64,000 nt of DNA from Prinia subflava (lineage: Eukaryota > Chordata > Aves > Passeriformes > Cisticolidae). The notes below the pieces were generated by a model. That model made no database searches and had not been told where the DNA came from. It worked only from the letters and a program-made list of their open reading frames with translations. The translations under genes and the position numbers were made by a program. Positions 59,701-64,000 of the stretch are shown piece after piece. The DNA lies in contig NC_086259.1 in the NCBI RefSeq assembly GCF_021018805.1, forward strand, positions 14,227,001-14,291,000, in the 5' to 3' direction. Within the stretch, counting starts at the first letter, position 1. Each line of letters begins with the position of its first letter.

Positions 59701-60652
59701 TCAAAATTTGAATTAATCCAATAATTTGCCTTGTAGCAAAATAAATTACACTGAACCTCTCAATTCAGAGCCTGATATATCTGCCTCTGCAGAGTCTAGC
59801 AGCATTTAAGAGCTGGTAGAACTCATTTTACAGAGATATAGATCAATAGCATGGTAATAACAAGGACCCTTATCATTTATACAGACTCATTTCAAAGAAA
59901 AGCAGATATTGGGGTCATTTCTGAAAAACTGGTGTCCTTTTCACTTTCATGATGGTTAAATACTGGTATTATTAGCTGCTCAGTGATTAGCCCCAGTTTC
60001 TCCCGCCCCAGAGCCTGTCTCATTCGAAGTCATGCCACAAGCCCCAAGAGGTGCAGTGCCATCCACACAGATGTCCTGTCCTTTTCAGGGAAAGGATTCT
60101 TCCCACTCTTCAGTCACCCTCATTTGTGCTGAGCCAGGCATTTATGTGACTGCTTGGTGAACCAAATGGGAAGGAGCTGGGCCAGCTCAACTATTTTTTA
60201 ATGAAGTTTATTGTTACTCAGATGAGTTCCCCCACCCTGTCCTAATGGACAGCTGTGCTGGCAGAAGAGACGAGATAGTGCAGGGCCCAAAACAAGTGGT
60301 GGAGGAAAGAGAGTGGGTGGGATTGATTCCTTTGAAAGCAATACTTGCTTATACCTAAAGTGTTCATGGAATTACAGGCCTTGCACTCTTTCACATCCTA
60401 CTCAACTCCATCAAAGTTGTCTGAAGTCTTATCTCTAGCAACTGCCTTTAAAATATGGAACTCAAGAAAGTGAAGCAAAGTTTACACAGCAAATAAGCAA
60501 GGCTGTTTTTGGGAAATGGACTGGAATTAGGATGAGTACCTGACTGGGTCTCACGTGGGAGGAACAAGACTCCTGTTTCTTGCCTGCCTTGTCTGGCTGC
60601 TGCTGGGGCCGCTGCTGCAGGATGTACTCGTACGTAGTCAGCTTGTGCCACA
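53183..60652 (-). CDS. ZDHHC1: ZDHHC1 palmitoyltransferase, C-terminal part (5 exons); catalytic exons outside window
   Basis: Joined on the minus strand from 60540-60652, 55693-55778, 54956-55049, 53880-53988 and 53183-53712. Phases close exactly to 309 complete residues and a stop. The first exon begins with two bases that complete Met, then WHKLTTYEYILQQRP. This is the segment right after the last transmembrane helix of DHHC proteins and contains the conserved TTxE motif (TTYE), and I recall WHKLTTYEYI from human ZDHHC1. ZDHHC1 is a membrane S-acyltransferase of the ER/endosomal system with a reported role in STING signalling. The remaining ~300 residues are the cytosolic tail: Ser/Pro-rich with basic clusters (QQKKRRKRMQK, VRKKNSEHKVKKR). 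The DHHC cysteine-rich domain and all membrane segments must lie to the right of the window. ZDHHC11 has a similar motif, but synteny with TPPP3 favours ZDHHC1. Confidence 0.9.
53880..53988 (-). CDS. ZDHHC1: ZDHHC1 exon, basic cluster
   Basis: Acceptor GCTTTCACAG ends at 53989; donor CAG|GTGAGG. Thirty-six codons plus one base. It begins QQKKRRKRMQKASPS, a strongly basic stretch that could bind acidic lipids or act as a nuclear-localisation-like signal, followed by a proline-rich part (ATPPPSFPDPPS). Confidence 0.87.
53989..54955 (-). other. ZDHHC1 intron
   Basis: Intron of about 1 kb between two tail exons. No repeat or gene recognised. Confidence 0.7.
54956..55049 (-). CDS. ZDHHC1: ZDHHC1 exon, cytosolic tail
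   Basis: Acceptor TGTTTTCAG ends at 55050; donor CAG|GTAAGG. It completes a Ser codon and encodes FPKLYVSNQEGDPKQSSSPE, SSSLHSVAPCQ, ending in phase 0. Serine-rich and probably disordered. Confidence 0.87.
55693..55778 (-). CDS. ZDHHC1: ZDHHC1 exon, cytosolic tail
   Basis: Acceptor TTTTTTCCAG ends at 55779; donor AAAAAG|GTGAGA. Phase 0 in, two bases out. It encodes EADLLSGNPGYRDPGILAEE and VSAVTSGK. An internal GTAATC gives a weaker alternative donor after 19 bp. Confidence 0.85.
59508..59553. repeat. AT-rich short tandem repeat
   Basis: Three near-identical units of AATTAATTTCTTYA in an intron of ZDHHC1, preceded by TTAATTAATT. Confidence 0.75.
59612..59690 (-). mobile_element. Degraded CR1-like fragment
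   Basis: GAGAATCACAGTATAATTTA followed by TCTTGAAGTTTCTAGTTCGA and GCCCCTGCTAAAG resembles the CR1 tail plus the 'guideline' segment seen in intact copies, but at low identity. Likely an old insertion. Confidence 0.45.
60540..60652 (-). CDS. ZDHHC1: ZDHHC1 exon with TTxE motif
   Basis: Acceptor CCCTTTCAG ends at 60653; donor GTACTC follows 60540. Two bases complete a codon (xTG, Met if the preceding exon ends in A), then 37 codons including WHKLTTYEYILQQRP. TTYE is the membrane-proximal TTxE motif of the DHHC family. Confidence 0.93.
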
Positions 60653-63600
60653 CTGAAAGGGAAGAAAGAGACCTGTCAGCACAGGAAAGGCCCCTCCCTG
60701 ACTGCACTTACACAAACAGGCTGGAGAACTATACAATCAAATAGTAACTATAAACACGAAGAAACTGATAATCTAAGCCAGAAGTACCTGTGCACTGTAC
60801 ATCCTACTCTATCCTTTATTTTCACCATCACAATGCTTTCTTATATTGTAAAGTGTCCTAGAATGGTACAGCCTTCTATACTGTAGTGATTTGTTCAGCT
60901 CATTTTAGGACAAATTCATGCCCAACAGGGGTAAGATCTGTACTGTACAAACAGCTCAGTGAGCAATTAGAAGGTATGTGGTAATAATTGGAGAGAAGAA
61001 AAGGAGCAGGTTAGTGTGTCCTGTAGTGATTGAGACACTTCATGTGCAAACCAGCGAGCATCAAATGCACAGCTTGCCTCGTGCCAAGCAGATGTGCCCA
61101 GAGTTCACGCGGCCCTGACTTTATGAGCCCTCCAGGGCCCCATGCAAACACATCTGTTTCCATGAATGACCACAAGCATGTGACATTTCTGAGCAACTTG
61201 GTTTCTTCATGAGACCCAAAAGAGTCCAAAATGCAGACTTTCTTCCCATAATGACCTTAAGAATTTTTAGAAAATAAGCCCCAGAGACAGATGCTGAAGG
61301 GTTTTAGTGCACAACCTGGTAGTTATTCCTCCTGTTTTACAGAAGCACAGCAGTTAAAGCAGATGCCTGGGATTATCTGGACTAAAATCGTCCCTCTGCC
61401 TGAAGACAATTATATCACTGATATCTTGCCTCTCAAAACCATGCCCTGAACACAGGAGTACTTCACAGAGAAGTAGGGGAGAGCAGAGGAGAGGTGCCCC
61501 TCTGCTAAAGCAATCACCTTATGAAGAAATAAAAATTCAGGATCCATTTGGGCAAGAAGAGAGAACATAGAGATGAATGTGAGTCTGCAGCCAAGTGATT
61601 ACTTAACAGGTGCAGTACAGGGTGCTGGCAAGTGCTCCTAGAATGGCACCCTTTCCTTTCTTTGAAAAACAGAATGTTGCTTCATAAGCAAAGGCCTGTT
61701 AACCATTTTTAATTTGGATTTTGTTGGTTTCTGAATACTTACAGTTTAACTTTAAAAATATTTTAATAGAGCTATTTAGTTAAAATACTGCATTAGTTGG
61801 TAAGATAACACTGCAGCAATTACAGTGCAAATACATGCACTGTTAAACATGCAAAATATAATCAGTTTGTGAATAACCCTAAATGCTGTCCTATATTCCC
61901 TACTATGTTTTTCTTTCTATTCTGCTATCAGCCTCTTGGTATTGAGAAAAAAAATATCCTCCCTCGAAGCTTCTGAAGTACCATGCTTCACCAAATGCCT
62001 CCAGAACTGAGTCTGAATCAAGACTAGTAATTCTGAATACATGGACCTACTTTTTTGAGAATAACCTACTTTCTTTGAGTGATCATATTGAGTAATTAAA
62101 ATCTGGAGAGTAACTCTGAAATTTTCACTGCACTTGTAACAAAACTAGATACTAAATTTTAATAGTCATACCTGACTTAAGCCATTTTTTAATGGAAGCC
62201 TAGGGGCAGTACTACTCACATGGGTGCTATTTAATTTCTGTAATTTAATTACTGAAAAACAAAAAGGTATATGAAGAAATACTGACCAACAGTAATTACA
62301 GTGGAATTGGTAAAGTGTATTCTAGTCTCAAAAGAGGGAAGACAGTTCATTACAACACTGTCTACCTTAAAACATTCAGAGGAGACTATTGGCAATTACA
62401 GGTATGAAATAAGAGGAGTTTAAGTTCAGACATACTTTGCCTGTCTCCCTGAAACCCAGAAGTAAGTGCAAATGCAGTGGTAAGTGCAATCCATACTCAT
62501 ATGCAGCACACACCCCTCCTTTAAAGCATGGACTTACACACTACATTCTGCACAGCTGGGAACAGCTTAATTAGGGTAGCAGATTATAATGTAATAAACT
62601 CTGTTTCCATGGAAGATGGAAGATAAAGATTTAAAATTGGGCCAAAAGTAGAAGGTAATTTGGATTGGAATTTATTCTGAAAGACGAAAAAGAATCACCC
62701 CAGGAAAAGAGTAGCAAAATCTCCCCCAAGCCCAGAGCACAACTAGTGGCACACAGAGGTTTCTGTCTGACAGATAAAGCAGGTCATTATCTCAGGCAGG
62801 GAGCACCCTCTTGTGGAAGCTGCACACAAGGACAGGACAAATACCACTCCGGACTAAACAGAACAATCCTTTTTCATTCAGAAGAAACCTTGTTGGAGCT
62901 TGGTTATGCTTTTTGTCTTTAAAAAGTGCTAGATCAACCTTTCAAACCTCCAGGAAGTGCCCTTAACCCAGAAAAGCCAACTGTCAGTTCTGCCAAGGAA
63001 GCGATATTGCAGCGTGCCCAAATTCCAGTCAAGCTCAAAGAGGCTCCAGAAGAAAACCATGGTCAGTGTCCTCACTGAGTGCCCTGTCCATGCCAGCTGG
63101 GCAACACTCACCTATCGAACACTACACTTCAGCAGTGCCACTGTTTTGCTTCTGGAGCCGTGCTGGTTTGTGCTGACCTAGTTTGTGTTGGCAAATGCAG
63201 GTCTGTTAACTGAGAACCTGAAAATCTATCCAAGGATCCTCTGTAACCGCTGTCCTCACTTCTCTTCCACCACAGCCCTTCTTTCCTACTTCTGGCACCA
63301 CCAACTACTGCAAAGGCAAGATCTCTTCCTATCGTGACTTTCATCAGCAGCCAAAAAGCATTGGCTTAATTTTAAACGATGGCTGAAAAAGAGTTTTTGA
63401 TGCCCATCTCTACATAAACAAACATAAACATCCTTTCTTGACAGAGAAACAAGCAATAGATCTAAAGAGAAGCCTTTCTGAAAGCCTCTTCCTCTGACTT
63501 TCACAAATCCTCTTTTATCAATATGGTACAATTTCCATAAAGGGGCCTTAACCTGGATGGCAGCGTTCCAGTCAGAAATTTAGCTCCGTACATCCACATT

Positions 63601-64000
63601 TCTCTGAGGTAAGGGAAAAAACAGGCTCTCTCACACAACAGAAGCACTGGAGAGCATAGTGAGGAGACTCACAAAGGCCATGTCTGGAGTCAATCTGAAT
63701 CTGCCATCGCTGGCACCAAGCTGGGATTGACCAGTTCATCCCACTTGGCCTCTCCAATACCCTCCCAAGTCCTCTCAGTTTCAGGATGGCTGCAGAGGCC
63801 CAACACAAGCCTCATTACACATGCACTGATAAGCCTACCTAGTACAGGGGGAACTCAGAAATACAATGTTAAATCTCAATTTTGCATGTTTTCAATGGCA
63901 ATCTTGCCCAGTGGATGTGTATTAGTGACACAGGTGAACACACAGTGAATGCGGGGTGAGTAGAAGATAAGCAAAAATGAAATGGGAGTGTAGATGACAG
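60653..64000 (-). other. ZDHHC1 intron continuing beyond the window
   Basis: No exon encoding the DHHC cysteine-rich domain or a hydrophobic membrane helix is found here on the minus strand. Candidate donors near 62,214, 62,527 and 63,107 follow frames with stops. The upstream exon must end with one base of a split codon. Confidence 0.6.

Larger units (their letters stand above)
55779..60539 (-). other. ZDHHC1 4.8-kb intron
   Basis: AT-rich intron between phase-0 exon ends, so no exon is required inside. It contains a short (CAAA)n run next to the acceptor at 55,779, an AT-rich tandem repeat near 59.5 kb and a degraded CR1-like stretch near 59.6 kb. No coding sequence recognised. Confidence 0.7.

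Noticed and set aside
60653..64000. Search for the DHHC catalytic exon of ZDHHC1
   Set aside because: No cysteine/histidine-rich frame or hydrophobic helix followed by a donor in the needed phase was found; those exons must lie beyond the window.
1..64000. CRISPR arrays, tRNAs, rRNAs, prophage or viral genes, endogenous retrovirus
   Set aside because: None seen; the base composition, splice structure and CR1 repeats all indicate ordinary avian nuclear DNA.

Overview
This is 64 kb of vertebrate nuclear DNA, almost certainly from a bird. Coding exons are short and separated by introns with GT/AG borders and pyrimidine-rich acceptors. The interspersed repeats I recognise are all 3' ends of CR1 (chicken repeat 1) LINEs, and there is nothing resembling a mammalian SINE. 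The three genes present, PLEKHG4, TPPP3 and ZDHHC1, lie in the order and relative orientation of human 16q22.1 (avian chromosome 11 synteny, from memory). There is no bacterial, phage or CRISPR content and I recognise no RNA gene.

1-32,600: PLEKHG4 (puratrophin-1, a Dbl-family Rho GEF), plus strand. The window opens inside an intron. Fifteen consecutive coding exons (3,636 to 31,537) join with perfect phase into 1,054 residues: spectrin-like helical region, serine-rich linker, DH domain, PH domain and C-terminal tail. One intron (6,949-22,199) is 15.25 kb. The last exons leave two possible C-termini. Three AATAAA signals follow.

32,600-43,085: a gap without a recognisable gene. It holds CR1 fragments, a 16-bp minisatellite and AT-rich DNA. 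In human the homologous interval carries KCTD19 and LRRC36; I cannot find either here.

43,085-46,800: TPPP3 (microtubule-bundling p25-alpha family), minus strand. Three coding exons give exactly 176 residues, with a predicted noncoding first exon in a CpG island. This island contains a near-perfect RFX X-box, which fits a gene typical of ciliated cells.

46,800-51,200: no confident gene. A second CpG-rich patch at 49.4-49.8 kb has another X-box-like site, and a minus-strand reading frame at 48.3-48.9 kb is a weak candidate for a small gene.

51,200-64,000: the 3' half of ZDHHC1 (DHHC palmitoyltransferase), minus strand. Five phase-compatible exons start just after the last membrane segment with the TTxE motif and run through a long cytosolic tail. 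The catalytic DHHC exons lie beyond the right edge. The three genes are not an operon or a pathway: they are neighbours by conserved synteny. I found no convincing undescribed system. The most useful leads are the X-box cluster around TPPP3, a phase-compatible internal first exon in PLEKHG4, its alternative C-termini, and the apparent absence of KCTD19 and LRRC36.
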